Of a stretch of 64,000 bases of DNA, positions 22,501-32,638 are shown in pieces. The stretch covers positions 2,296,501-2,360,500 of the forward strand of contig NC_053190.1 in NCBI RefSeq assembly GCF_905163445.1, in the 5' to 3' direction. A program made the position numbers and the translations under genes. Below the pieces are notes generated by a model. That model was not told the origin of the DNA. It saw only the letters and a program-made list of their open reading frames with translations, and ran no database searches. The number at the start of each line of letters is the position of its first letter. Positions within the stretch are counted from its first letter, which is position 1. The DNA is from Pararge aegeria (taxonomy: Eukaryota > Arthropoda > Insecta > Lepidoptera > Nymphalidae).

Positions 22501-22935
22501 CAGTGGCGGTACTACCATACAAGCCGATAAGCCCGGCTTGCGTTATAATAAATCTCCTATAATAATTCATACTTGATAGTAATGAGGAAATAAAAAAGTA
22601 TGAACTTTGACTCAATAGTGCGCGACTTCCGAACGCAGCGGTACAGAAATTCCCGAACGCAGCAAACTTCCGAGTGGCGGCGATGGAATGACAAAATATG
22701 AAGGTCGCGCACGAAGACCTCTCGCTTTGTGTCACTCACTCTCGTTGGCTTGCATGGGGCTTATTTTTTACTGCTTTCACCTATAGAAATGTTAGTGTTT
22801 TTAGCAGAGACAATCTAAATTATTTAATAGTTTATATGGACATAAAAAGCAACATTACGGGTTGAAGTTCGTCAGGATGTCAAATTTGAACAACTTCACA
22901 CTTCTCCGATAGAGTGTTGTGATTCATAGTTTTTT

Positions 22936-24463
22936 CAAAATTCAAAATTCAAAATTCATTTATTTCAAGTAGGCCTAATACAAGCACTTTTGAAACGTCA
23001 AGTCTGTCCGTGTGTAGTGACTCTACCACCGGTTCGGAAGGCAGATTCTACCGAGAAGAAGCCGGCAAGAAACTCAGCAGTTGCTCTTTTCCAACATCAA
23101 AAATTTACATTTTATATTTTAACATTCATTTTTCTATCTTGTGAGAGATGAAAGCGGAGCCGGATGCTTCCAAGCAACCTTGTCATTAAGAAACTCATCA
23201 ATTGTATAATAACCTCGCTGTAATAAATGTGTTTTAACACATTCTTTAAACTTATGGATTGGTAGGTCCAAAATTACCTTAGGAATCATATTATAAAAGC
23301 GTATACTCAATCCCACAAATGACTTCTGCACCTTTCGCAGACGATATGCAGATGTCACTAATTTATGACCATTTCTTGTAAGTCGACTGTTTATATCCAC
23401 TTTTTGTTTATAAAGACTAATATGTTGTCTTACAAATACTATATTGTTATAAATGTATTGTGAGGCTACCGTAAGTATACCAATTTCTTTAAATTTTTCA
23501 CGGAGGGATTCACGTGATTTAAGTTTATATATTGACCGTACAGCTCTTTTCTGCAATATGAATATAGTTTCAATATCAGCAGCTTTGCCCCATAATAAGA
23601 TCCCGTAAGACATCACACTATGAAAGTACGCGAAGTAAACAAGTCTTGCTGTTTCTACGTCAGTAATCTGTCTAATTTTCCTGACGGCGTAGGCAGCCGA
23701 GCTTAGTTTACCTGCTAGTGTATCTATATGGGTACCCCACTGAAGCTTACAATCCAAGGTCATGCCCAGAAAAACTGTGGAATCTTCCATTTTTAGTGAT
23801 TCTCCTTTTATTATTATATTTTTATTAACTTTCTTTACATTTGGTAAAATAAATTCCACACACTTAGTTTTTTTTGCATTTAAAAGTAAATTATTGACAG
23901 TAAACCAGTGCGACACATGCGACATAGCACGGCTTACATCGTCAGAGTTGTCTCTACCTCTATCAGTTTTAAAAATTAGAGATGTATCATCAGCAAACAG
24001 TACAATGTCACAGGTTTCACTGACATGGTGTGGTAGATCATTTATATACACCAAAAATAGAAAGGGACCCAAGATTGAACCCTGTGGGACACCCATTGAC
24101 GTAGCCGACCCCTGCGACTTAATGTCTTTTATGCAAACCCTTTGGGTTCTGTCACTGAGATAAGAGGCAACCAAATTTAGTGCAACGTTTTTGATACCAT
24201 AATGGGCTAGTTTAAGAAGCAAGGTTTTATGATCGACACAATCGAATGCTTTGGATAGATCACAAAAAACACCAATGGCATTCTGCGAACGTTCCCAGGC
24301 ATCGTACACATGTTTTAAAAGTTTAGCGCCTGCATCCGTGGTGCTACGACCTTTAGTAAAACCGTACTGCTCCGGATGTAGTAAGTTATTTACATTGAAG
24401 TGATTCAAAAGTTGATTTAATATAATTTTTTCAAAGACCTTACTAAGAGCTGGTAAGATTGAG
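22936..24463 (-). mobile_element. LINE-L (CR1/Jockey-type), 5'-truncated, nested in hAT
   Basis: Runs on the minus strand from about codon 20 before RT motif 0-like text (ILPALSKVFEKIILNQLLNH) to the AATTC-rich tail at 22936. The 3' untranslated part (22936-23133) matches the nine other LINE-L ends in the window. Target duplications are not evident, as is common for CR1-type elements. It must be younger than the hAT it sits in. Confidence 0.85.
23134..24463 (-). CDS. Non-LTR reverse transcriptase, C-terminal ~440 codons, no stops
   Basis: This would copy LINE RNA into DNA at a nicked chromosomal target. The frame is open for more than 420 codons up to a stop at 23134. Counting from the leucine codon (TTG) at 24406-24408 as residue 1, RT motifs appear in order: FCDLSKAFDCVDH at 48-60 (catalytic Asp 50), GVPQGSILGPF at 106-116, and FADD at 138-141 (catalytic Asp 140 and 141). 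A thumb and C-terminal region follows, ending near KFKECVKTHLLQRGYYTIDE. There is no ATG at the front: the ORF runs into the element breakpoint at about 24463, so the endonuclease domain, ORF1 and promoter are gone and it cannot move on its own. It sits inside a hAT transposon. Clade is CR1/Jockey-like; I cannot fix it further without a tree. Confidence 0.88.
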
Positions 24464-24552
24464 TTTGAAGTTTATTTGTGTTTGCTTGAGTTCGAAAAAG
24501 TGCATTTCATTGTTTTTTTTCCCATTATTAATTAAAGTAAATTTTCTAAACA

Positions 24553-24627
24553 ATGAGTTCAAATTGTGTGGAAATTGTTTCTTGTGGCGGGCTCAGGTGT
24601 GTGCAAACGTTAATTGGTGAACAAAAG
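24553..24627 (+). pseudogene. Candidate first exon of the hAT transposase
   Basis: An ATG opens 25 codons (MSSNCVEIVSCGGLRCVQTL then IGEQK) ending exactly at AAAAG|GTAAAT, a good splice donor. It lies upstream of the transposase remnant in the same strand and element. The exon reading is inference from position and donor; the peptide matches nothing I know. Confidence 0.4.
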
Positions 24628-24904
24628 GTAAATTATTTAACTTTTTTGGAAAAAAACAGCTAATAACATCACCGAAACTTTTTAAGACTAGTAAAAATCG
24701 TTAGAGGCAATTTAATAGAACGTTAAACAATACTCGTTGGGTTGTACCTAAATTATATTGTCGGTATTGCATATGGTTACAAAGATATTTTAAATAACGT
24801 AAGAGGTGCTATAAAAAAACACCAGATTTACACATAAACATTTGAGTGCTGTTATTTATTTTTTTATTTTCGGCAAACAGCGCATACATACTTCTTTATC
24901 CCAC

Positions 24905-25296
24905 CAATTATCAATTGAAATTTCCAATCATAATTCGCCTGTTGACCATAATCGTAGTGATTTTCAAAGATTATTTGATATTGTTTGTCATTTGGCATAG
25001 CAAGAACTAGCTTTTAGAGGTCATGACGAGTCCAATAGTTCATTAAATAAAGGAAACTTCGTAGAATTCGTATTGTTACTTTTAAAATAGGATCTTATTT
25101 TAGAAAAACATATGCAAAATCAACTAAGCGGCAAATCCGAGCCGAGTTATTTATCTAATAAAATTCAAAAGGATATTATTCATTCCGTAGCTGATGTAAT
25201 TAGTTAAGTCTCGCGTCGATTTTAAATTAATTTGACATCATTTGTTTCGGTTACTATCGATGTAACTCCCGATGTTAGCAACAGAGAACTCCGTTA
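24905..25296 (+). pseudogene. hAT transposase remnant (DUF4371-type region)
   Basis: Plus-strand translation gives FQRLFDIVCHLA, stop, QELAFRGHDESNSSLNKGNF and later SYLSNKIQKDIIHSVADVIS, then SVTIDVTPDVSNREL. The phrases RGHDES, LNKGN and D(E)TPDVSN are hallmarks of hAT transposases related to ZMYM1/DUF4371 proteins, and the last contains the first catalytic aspartate region. At least two in-frame stops (in CHLA*QEL and LLLK*DLI), plus loss of everything downstream including the dimerisation domain, make it dead. Confidence 0.82.
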
Positions 25297-25380
25297 ATGT
25301 GTCTGAAAGTCGTACGTCAGACACACTTTAATATATTTTTTTAGGGCTTGCCCATCTTCAAAACCCTAGGGACGCCACTG

Positions 25381-25388
25381 CCTCCAAC
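25381..25388. repeat. hAT target-site duplication, right
   Basis: CCTCCAAC, partner of 22493-22500. Confidence 0.9.
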
Positions 25389-25660
25389 GGCTCCCAGCTA
25401 CTCGCCTGATGTCATCTGTCCACCTCGTTGGGGGCCGACCTACGCTACGTTTACCGGTGCGGGGTCGCCATTCCAGCACCTTAAGACCCCAACGTCCATC
25501 GGTTCTCCGAGCTATGTGCCCCGCCCATTGCCACTTCAGCTTCGCGACTCGCTGAGCTATGTCGGTAACTCTAGTTCTTCTACGGATCTCCTCATTTCTG
25601 ATTTGATCACGTAGAGATACTCCTAACATAGCTCTCTTCATCGCCCGCTGAGTGACTGAG
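25389..25660 (-). pseudogene. RTE LINE C-terminal coding part (right of hAT insertion)
   Basis: The minus-strand frame reads QRAMKRAMLGVSLRDQIRNE, then EEIRRRTRVTDIAQRVAKLK, then WQWAGHIARRTDGRWGLKVL and SVGRPPTRWTDDIRRVAGSR. This is the conserved C-terminal region of RTE-clade ORFs. It runs directly into the hAT target duplication and resumes at 22500. Upstream (above 25660) the homology stops where another LINE remnant is joined. Confidence 0.9.
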
Positions 25661-26215
25661 CCTTCTTATGAGGCCTATAGTTAGCGACCTTGAGTTTACG
25701 CTTAATGTTTTTAATATTTACATTTTGGATCAACGTTGAAGGTAGGTTGTGCATGAATCGCGGAACCAAAAAGGCGGTCGTTCGCTCACCGTATGTATTT
25801 TTAGCGCGCGTAATGTGCATGTGGTTGGCCGTCATCGTCCGCGTATGTACAGGATGTTCATTTTTCCGGAGTATCTTCTTAGTCAATAACTCATCTTTCA
25901 ATAAAGTATATTTAAACTGTTCCTGAACAGAAACAATGATTAAAAAGCCCTAGATAATTACCGTCGTATTTAGATTTAATGGAATTGGTGAAAATAGTTT
26001 TTAAAATTCTTAACTGTAAGCTATATATGTTATTGAGATAAGTTGTATAAGTAAGACCGTAGCTACTGAGACCATATTGTACGTAAGTAAGAGCGAACGA
26101 TATATATAGCATTAATTGGATTTTAAATGGAATCCGTTGATTTAAAATAGTTATATTGGCGAGAAATTGCCTTATTTTATTACATACGTAGTCAATGTTG
26201 AATCTCTTAGAACAG
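25660..26215 (-). pseudogene. LINE-M reverse-transcriptase C-terminal remnant
   Basis: Minus-strand reading gives RFNIDYVCNKIRQFLANITI, then LYISFALTYVQYGLSSYGLT, YLNNIYSLQLRILKTIF, and after a frameshift near 25915 KILRKNEHPVHTRTMTANHM, RAKNTYGERTTAFLVPRFMH. The layout (YGLSSYG box, LQ.R.LK.IF box, terminal R..YG.R...F..PR...N.LP) is that of the thumb and C-terminal region of CR1/Jockey-type LINEs. Catalytic core absent. Distinct from LINE-L. Confidence 0.72.
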
Positions 26216-26733
26216 GGCGCGGAAAGGTTCGCGCGGTATTTGTAACACCGGAAAAACGTGGATGCTACTGAGATATATTATGTAAAACTTCTTTGAATTG
26301 TTATTCCTATTGTTTTATTTAAGAAGCTGTAGTACCGAGCTGGTACCTAGCTGCCGGCTATAATGCAAATTTTGAGTTTTCAGTACAAATCTCAGCGTAA
26401 CGAATAAAAGCAGATGGTTTTTAGTCTACAATTTCAAAAATGTATCCAAATTATTCATCGTTCAAAATTAAACATTAATTTAATTACCTTGCCGGTTAGG
26501 AAGCTCGTCGCAGGTCGCTCGTTTGAGACGGCACATGTGCAAATACTGCAACGCACATCACAAATAAGTTTTGTCGTTCAAAGGGGCAAAGGGGTTTTTA
26601 TTCCAGTATTAAAGAAGGTACCTATCTAAGTAGAAGAGGAAATCGCAGTACTCAGACAACTAAACAAGGCTTAAAGGTGGGAATTATCTAATAACAGTGT
26701 AATATTTTGAATGAGTAAATGAATAAAAATAAA
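26216..26733. other. Unassigned
   Basis: A CpG-bearing patch (GGGCGCGGAAAGGTTCGCGC near 26215-26240) is followed by AT-rich DNA. No gene seen. Confidence 0.35.
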
Positions 26734-26985
26734 AAATATAAATAAATATACTACGACAATACACACATCGCCATCTAGCCCCAAAGTAAGCGAAGCTTGT
26801 GTTATAGTTACTAAGATAGCTGATAAATATTTTTAAGAATATAATACACATAAATACTTATAACATAAACACCCAGACACTGAAAAACCTCAATTTTCAT
26901 CACTCTAACACTTTCCAGTTGTGGGATTCGAACCCACGGCCTTGGACTCAGAAAGCCGGGTCGCTGCCCACTGCACAAACCGGCT
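26734..26985 (-). mobile_element. SINE-B, antisense, full length
   Basis: Runs from the AATAAATATACTACGACAAT tail through AGCCCCAAAGTAAGCG and CAGTTGTGGGATTCGAACCC to AGAAAGCCGGGTCGCTGCCC and the head complement CAAACCGGC. Both pol III boxes are recognisable. Confidence 0.85.
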
Positions 26986-27087
26986 GCCAGTATCTTGGGG
27001 GGTAGGACTCGAGAAAATAAGTGCTTCCACACTCCATCGTTTTGTGCTGCATTTATTTAGTGATTCCCGACAACTCGCGTAAGAGAC

Positions 27088-27180
27088 GGACGGACAATAC
27101 CAACTCATCAGTCGGTCTACCCATTTCCATTGCGGAGTCATCCCTCCAGCACCTCAAGACCTCAACGTCCATCGGTTTTT
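27088..27180 (-). mobile_element. RTE LINE fragment
   Basis: GTCGGTCTACCCATTTCCAT, then GGAGTCATCCCTCCAGCACC and TCAACGTCCATCGG, parallels 25430-25502 of the RTE copy above. Decayed. Confidence 0.55.
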
Positions 27181-27201
27181 TTTTTCATGTATTCCATTAC
27201 A

Positions 27202-27335
27202 AGTCTACGATGGTAGCGGGCTAACCTAACCTAAACCATTGCACCTGAACACTAAATCACTTAGTGGCACGTCTTTGTCGGTAGGGTGGTAACTAGCCAC
27301 GGCCAAAGCCTCGCACCACACTGATAAGTCCTTTA
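27202..27335 (-). mobile_element. SINE-C fragment
   Basis: Tail-proximal part: CTACGATGGTAGCGGGCTAA, then CACTTAGTGGCACGTCTTTG and GGTAGGGTGGTAACTAGCCA. The tRNA-like head is missing. Confidence 0.75.
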
Positions 27336-27630
27336 CGATAAGTACTTTGTCCATGGCCACTTCTGATTACAACTGGTTTAGCTTTGTCGGTAAAAGAAGT
27401 TTCTGTACCAGTTACTTTTGTGGATGGTTATAAATGAAGTCAGCAAATTGCTGGTCCTTAACAACTTGTCATAATCTAAGTTACAAACTAGTAAAAACAT
27501 ATTACCCAAGTTTATAAAAGCATCGCAAACATGTGCACATCGTGTTAAGTAAGCTTTGCCGCCCGAAATACTGTGAAAAATACCTTAAGATACACCTAAT
27601 TGCAGTGTATCTCAATATTTCAGATCATTC
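27336..27630. other. No feature seen
   Basis: No repeat or frame recognised. Confidence 0.35.
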
Positions 27631-27886
27631 GACGGCCGATTGGCGCAGTGGGCAGCCACCCTGCTTTTGTTCTCTGTGGTTCGATTTCCACAACTGGAAA
27701 ATGTTTGTGTGATGAACATGAATGTTTTTCAGGGTCTGGGTGTTTATATGTATATTATAAGTATTTATGTATGTTATTCATAAAAATATTCATCAGCTAT
27801 CTCAGTACCCATAACACAAGCTACGCTTACTTTGGGGCTAGATGGCGATGTGTGTATTGTCGTAGTATATTTATTTATTTATTTAT
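27631..27886 (+). mobile_element. SINE-B, near consensus
   Basis: GACGGCCGATTGGCGCAGTG head, B-box region GTGGTTCGATTTCC, body and tail TATTTATTTATTTATT intact. Between the boxes the text CAAGGCCGTG is shortened to TTGTTCTCTG. Among the least diverged SINE-B copies here. Confidence 0.88.
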
Positions 27887-28157
27887 TCGTACTTGTATAA
27901 TATTAGGTTTGAATGCAAACATTGCTTTTTATTTGTATGTTAGCTATGTTCAGCTCGACTGCTGCACCGAACTTGATTAAATTTGTGTCTGACAGACTTT
28001 ATCTGTATTCTTTGAATGACTTTTTATTCGTTGAAATTTGAAACTACAGTTACGGTTTTAGAGAGCATGGAAGTTAGTATGACATATTGTATACGTGGAA
28101 AGGTCACAAAATAAAACTTCGTACATATGTAGCTTGGCTCACATAATTTAGCACGCG
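27887..28157. other. No feature seen
   Basis: No repeat or frame recognised. Confidence 0.35.
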
Positions 28158-28300
28158 ATCGAGAGAGATCAAATCAAGGATCAAAAGATCCTTCGGAGAA
28201 CCAGAGTTACCGAAATAGATCAGCGAATTGCATGACTAAAGTTGCAAGTGGCATATAGCTCGGATGACCAATGGGCGTTTGAGCCCAAAGTCTGGCAACC
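28158..28300 (+). mobile_element. RTE LINE fragment, degenerate
   Basis: Plus-strand text GAGAGATCAAATCAAGGATC, GGAGAACCAGAGTTACCGAA and GGCATATAGCTCGGATGACC follows the RTE coding region (RDQIRNEEI, RRTRVTDIAQR, GHIARRTD) with indels. Confidence 0.6.
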
Positions 28301-28455
28301 TTGCATAGGTATCTGATAGCTCATCTGGTAAGGAGAAAACATTGCCTCACATAGCAACACTTCCCAGGGCGTGCAAGAAACACGACCAAAATGTACACCC
28401 CGTGTCCAACAACCTGAGCCGGACCAGCTTTAATACAACTTAATTTTTTTCATAA
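28301..28455. other. No feature seen
   Basis: No recognised element. Confidence 0.3.
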
Positions 28456-28598
28456 AACTCAAAATTCATTTATTTCAATTAGGCCTAATATAAGCACTTT
28501 TGAAACGTCATGTCTGTTTGTAGTGGCTCTACCACCGATATGGAAGGCAGATTCTACCGAAAGAAGCCGGCAAGAAACTCAGCAGTTGCTCTTTTTCT
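28456..28598 (-). mobile_element. LINE-L 3' end, short
   Basis: AAAATTCATTTATTTCAATT, then TGAAACGTCATGTCTGTTTG and AAGAAGCCGGCAAGAAACTC. It ends abruptly after TTGCTCTTTT. Confidence 0.82.
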
Positions 28599-28601
28599 TT
28601 T

Positions 28602-28692
28602 TATTCGTAGATCTACTCCGAACATGTCTCGTTACAGCGTTCACTGAGTGATTATGAGGTCATGACGGCCACTTTCGGAGTCATCACTGGCA
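28602..28692 (-). mobile_element. RTE LINE fragment
   Basis: GTAGATCTACTCCGAACATG, then GCGTTCACTGAGTGATTATG, is the counterpart of 25608-25672 in the RTE copy (antisense of QRAMKRAMLGVSLRD). Confidence 0.5.
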
Positions 28693-29139
28693 ACATTCAC
28701 GTTTCGAAGATATAGAGCAGCAAAATTAAGTGATACGGCTAGAAATTTGACGAGTTTCCACCCTCGAAATTCAGCGAAAATTACCGTGTGTTACACCAGA
28801 GTGCATGGTAAACTACACACCGTGTGCGAAGGGCGTCGCTCGGTGCGAAGATGCAATTGTTCCGCCCGACGGCCGCTAACCGGTTTCGCCTTCATTATGG
28901 TGCACCTACGTCGACTATATAAATGCACAACTTTGTATTATATCGTATACGATTCTTGCCATATTAACATGCAATACATCATGTTATGCTGTGTTTTGTT
29001 TGTAAATCTAAATAGAGGTCTTCGAAATTTAATAAAGCAAAATTTAACACAGATAATATAATTGTGGCGCTTCAAGTGTCGTTTGTTAGGATGGTTTAAA
29101 AGGTGCTCAAAATTTTGAGTGTGTTTCGAATGTTATGTT
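28693..29139. other. Unassigned GC-richer patch then AT-rich DNA
   Basis: 28740-28915 has balanced composition with several CpG (CGCTCGGTGCGAAGATGC, CCGCCCGACGGCCGCTAACC), followed by a TATA-like CTATATAAATGC at about 28915. No initiator is evident 30 bases on, so a promoter is only a possibility. The 104-codon frame here is of no known family. Confidence 0.3.
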
Positions 29140-29196
29140 TTTTTTTTTTTTTTTATAAATAAATAAATAAATATACTACGACAATACACACATTGC
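29140..29196 (-). mobile_element. SINE-B 3' tail only
   Basis: A T-run followed by ATAAATAAATAAATATACTA and CGACAATACACACATTGC. Only the terminal ~45 bases of the family are present. Confidence 0.7.
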
Positions 29197-29772
29197 TTGA
29201 ATATTTCTATTATTTAGACATTGCAATACGGACATTATGGTTCGTAGACGAAAATGCTTACTGCACACCAAGAGGCATTTAATGATTGCAACTTTAGTAA
29301 AATATTTTTTATTTATATATCTATTAAGTGAATGTTGGAAAAACTTTTGTAATTTTCAGCACACATATACATTAACGAATGTAAACAACGTTTCCGGTCG
29401 GAATTGCTCTACACTGGTTCAGACTGGACGTATAGAATGTAACAGCTGCTAGACGTAGTTCCTTGCTCCCTGTATGGCGCCGTTTGGTATAAGATATAGT
29501 TACCAAGCTACCTTTTAGTTATCAGTAAATATAGCTTATAATTTATACCTACTCAACCTTCAAACACCTATTACTTTAAGTATTTAGCTTAACATAGTAA
29601 TTTGAAACAAACAAAGTGAGATTCAAAAATCATGAAATACTATTAGAAAATCAATATAATTCTTTACAGCGAAAGAATTTGGTCAAGAATGACATCAATT
29701 CTTGACCATTTTTCCGACTTATGGTTATCAGCTTTGCACGATTGAGTAAAATTTTCTTAACAGAAAAAAATG
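29197..29772. other. Unassigned, small hairpin at 29680-29708
   Basis: No gene or repeat recognised. Arms TGGTCAAGAAT (29680-29690) and ATTCTTGACCA (29698-29708) form an 11-bp perfect stem with a 7-nt loop. Confidence 0.4.
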
Positions 29773-30068
29773 TCACAGTTACCAGTAGTCTAGTGGGTGA
29801 GAATTTGGCTTTCCCTTAGCGGATACCGAGTTCGAGCCCCGGCACGTACTACCAACTGTTCCGGAGTTATGTGCGTTTCTAATGTTAGCAATTGAAATGT
29901 CACTTGCTTTAGACGGCGAAGGATAAACATCACGAGGAAACCTGCATGCCTAAGAGTTCTCCATAACGTTCTCAAGGGCGTTTGAAGCCTAACTACGGCC
30001 TCACACCCTTCTCATTCTGAGACGAGACCCTTGCTCTGTAGTGGGCTGATAATGGGATACTGAAAATG
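29773..30068 (+). mobile_element. SINE-A, full length
   Basis: Head GTTACCAGTAGTCTAGTGGG, B-box-like GAGTTCGAGCCCC, GGAGTTATGTGCGTTTCTAA, ACGAGGAAACCTGCATGCC, tail GGGCTGATAATGGGATACTG. The GATG tail is short and mutated. Confidence 0.82.
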
Positions 30069-30590
30069 AAGATTAAAAGTTCACTATATAAGAGTAATTG
30101 ATAATTTGGCTTCAAGTACAATAACTAAAGAAGCGTTTGAAAGTAATAATATGCTTGAAGAGAACTTCAAAAATAACGGTTCATATTGAAACATTTTTGA
30201 ACGCAATATTACTCAAGTCGTGTTGTATATCAAAGCATTGGATATAAACATATATTATTACTTGATTTTAATGAAATTTATGAAGCAAAATGTGCCTACG
30301 AGCAAGCGGTAGATCTTAATTAATGTTAGCTACAAGAAGTGAAATGAATGGCTTCAATACCGCGTTAATTACGAAATTATGATTAAAGTCAGCGTCTTGT
30401 GGAACTAACGCTTCTGCCTATAATGTGTAATCTAGTAAACAGTATATGTTTGATAGATATTTACTTGTCTTGTAGACAACCTAAACACAACCGTTTTGTA
30501 GTTATGGTGGCATACTTCTCTAAACGAGCTCTGTCGCAAGAAGCTCTACCTCTTCTCCTAAAACATATTATATTATGTGTATATATTATT
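30069..30590. other. No feature seen
   Basis: AT-rich. Short frames only. Confidence 0.35.
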
Positions 30591-30697
30591 GGCGGTGATA
30601 GCTCAGTGGGTAGAACTTCGAATCCACTTCGGAGGAGCAAGTTCAAATCCCAGCACGCAACTCTAACATTTCTAAGTTATGTGCGTTTTTAGTAATT
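30591..30697 (+). mobile_element. SINE-A head, 3'-truncated
   Basis: Clean tRNA-like head GGCGGTGATAGCTCAGTGGG, B-box-like GTTCAAATCCC, and body to TTCTAAGTTATGTGCGTTTT. It stops there and a minus-strand SINE-A begins six bases on. Confidence 0.85.
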
Positions 30698-30702
30698 CAC
30701 AG

Positions 30703-30988
30703 TCATATCAACCCATTACCGGCCCAATATAGCACGCGAATCAGAGTTAAGGCCGTAGTTAACCACGCTGGCCCATTGCGGATTGGTGGACTCCACACAC
30801 CTTTAAGAACATTATCGAGAACTCTTAGGCATGCTGGTTTCCTCACGTCGTTTTCCTTCACTGTTTAAGCATGTGATATTTTAATTACTTAAAACGCACA
30901 TAACTTAGAAAAGTTAAAGGCGCGTGCTGGGATTCGAACTCGCCTCCCGAACTTGAAGTAGAGCCTACCCACTGAGCTCTCACCGCTT
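30703..30988 (-). mobile_element. SINE-A, antisense, full length
   Basis: CATATCAACCCATTACCGGC to ACTGAGCTCTCACCGCTT. Paired with 30591-30697 it makes a head-outward inverted repeat with about 100-bp arms. Confidence 0.87.
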
Positions 30989-31635
30989 CAACATTAGTAT
31001 GGATAGCTATAATTATTGTATGTTGCTCTCCGTCTTTTCAACAAACCCTACGCCAGAAATCAAAGGTTGCTTATTTAAGGCAAGGCCACAGATACAAACT
31101 TTCGCATTTATAATAAAAGAAGATACTTAAAAGTAGGTTAAAATAGCAATACAATTAATATTCTGTTAAAGCACACAACAAATATGGAGAGGCTTTTTCA
31201 TCTGGCCGGTATAGCCAATATCCGTGAAACAACCTGTGCTAGTATGTTCAATGTCAATAAACCGTGCATTGATTCCGTTAAGGTTATTGAAAGTTTACTG
31301 AAATTCAATTTACAGGCATATGTGCTTTCGCGATATTTACCACGGAGCATAGCGTTTTGAATCCATAGTAATTCCAATACCAACATCACTTTGACGATTT
31401 GTAGAACGGTTGTATGGCTTCAGTTGAATCCCTACTACCATATGGTTAACGCGAAAGTGTTTTTGTTTGTTTTTACTTCATTAACGAAGCAATTAATGCT
31501 ACGGATAGAAATGATTTTGCATGGAAAGTAACATAATAATAAAAGACGGCAATAAAAAGAAGCATATTATATTATGAAAATGAAGCTTAATTTGATATAC
31601 TCCACGCACAGCAGGAAAATCTGTATGGTGTAATT
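30989..31635. other. No feature seen
   Basis: No repeat recognised. Short frames only. Confidence 0.35.
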
Positions 31636-31889
31636 TATAATTTCTTCCATCCTTATACTCCACACAAAACCAGATCTTCGGTAATATAGGTTACATTGCC
31701 ACGCACGTTTCGCTCCGAAACCGGAGCATCCTCAGGAGATGTTGACTTTACAATGAATAATTTTTAAGTCAAAATATGACTGTGAAATTATTCTATACGT
31801 CTAGGATACCAGCGTATGTCAGTGTTTTCGTCTGCTTAGATTTGACTGATATCCCGAGAGATTCAGGAAATTTCTCATCAGTACCTATA
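31636..31889. other. Possible repeat fragment
   Basis: The text CCACGCACGTTTCGCTCCGA then AACCGGAGCATCCTCAGGAG resembles a motif I remember from lepidopteran retroelement ends (reverse reading PEDAPVSERNVR). Only one copy lies in this window, so it cannot be confirmed here. Confidence 0.3.
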
Positions 31890-32125
31890 AGTCAAAGTCA
31901 AATATTTATTTATTTTGATGCGTACATTACATGTAAAATATAACATAGGAGTGAGTTGATGGCGATAAATAAATTCGTCAACTTAAAACTAAAGCTACGA
32001 GGGTTCCAAACGCGCCCTGGTCTAAGAAAAAGCCCACAACAAACTTAGCCGGTCGTTATTTTTTTTTGTTATCACCATCTCACATTGTCCTTTAAAAACT
32101 TATTAAAGAAGCAACCTGGTTATAC
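31890..32125 (-). mobile_element. LINE-F 3' end
   Basis: Shares with 56885-57118 the blocks ACTTAAAACTAAAGCTACGA, CGCGCCCTGGTCTAAGAA, AAGCCCACAACAAACTTAGC, CATCTCACATTGT and AAGAAGCAACCTGGTTA. It starts with a TCAAAGTCAAATATTTATTT tail, so the sense strand is minus. No coding part. Confidence 0.7.
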
Positions 32126-32159
32126 TCAGTACTTTTCTCGAGATAATAAGATACAGACA

Positions 32160-32434
32160 ATCATCATCATCAAATCAACGCATTACCGGCCCACTACTGG
32201 GCACGGGTCTCCTCCCACAATAAGGAGGGGCTAAGGCCGTAATTCACCACCCTTTGAGAATATAATTCAGAACTCTCAGGCATGCAGGTTTCCCACGATG
32301 TTTTCCTTCACCGTTGAAGGAATTGATATTTCAATTGCTTAAAAAGCATATTACTTAGAAAAGTTTGAGCTGGGAATCGAACTCGGTCTCCCGAAAGTGA
32401 AGTCGAAGTCCTACCTATTGGGCTATCACCGCTT
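32160..32434 (-). mobile_element. SINE-A, antisense, with internal deletion
   Basis: From the TCATCATCATCAAATCAACG tail to GGGCTATCACCGCTT. The block between the CCACCAAT and TTTGAGAA boxes is shortened: ATTCACCACCCTTTGAGAAT skips about 35 consensus bases. Confidence 0.85.
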
Positions 32435-32592
32435 CTACAGATACAGATAAACATAAAGAAAAAAAAAATCATGATTCAGTATTTATGATAACTTTTCTTA
32501 TTTCGTTAAACAAACGCGGTGTGTCCTAGAGTAACTTATTTTGAAAAATTAAATATAATATTAATTGCAAGTTAGCTTTAGGAAGTCCTTAA

Positions 32593-32600
32593 TCCATAGC
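32593..32600. repeat. Target-site duplication of hAT-like element, left
   Basis: TCCATAGC, repeated at 34124-34131. Confidence 0.9.
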
Positions 32601-32638
32601 TAGTGTTGCCCAAATGCAAGAACAAGACGAGACTTAGC

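Larger units (their letters stand above)
22501..25380 (+). mobile_element. hAT DNA transposon, degenerate, inserted in RTE
   Basis: The ends are inverted: CAGTGGCGGTAC at the left and, at the right, GGGACGCCACTG, so CAGTGGCG is a perfect 8-bp terminal inverted repeat. The 8-bp duplication and CAG-type end identify the hAT superfamily. Without the LINE-L nested at about 22936-24463 the element is about 1.35 kb, much shorter than an autonomous hAT, and keeps only pieces of its transposase gene (24553-24627 and 24905-25296). Confidence 0.88.

Noticed and set aside
23762..24163. 133-codon plus-strand ORF
   Set aside because: Antisense shadow of the LINE-L reverse transcriptase.
28740..28950. Host promoter with TATA box
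   Set aside because: TATA-like text is present but no initiator at the right distance and no downstream ORF or exon. Left as a note only.
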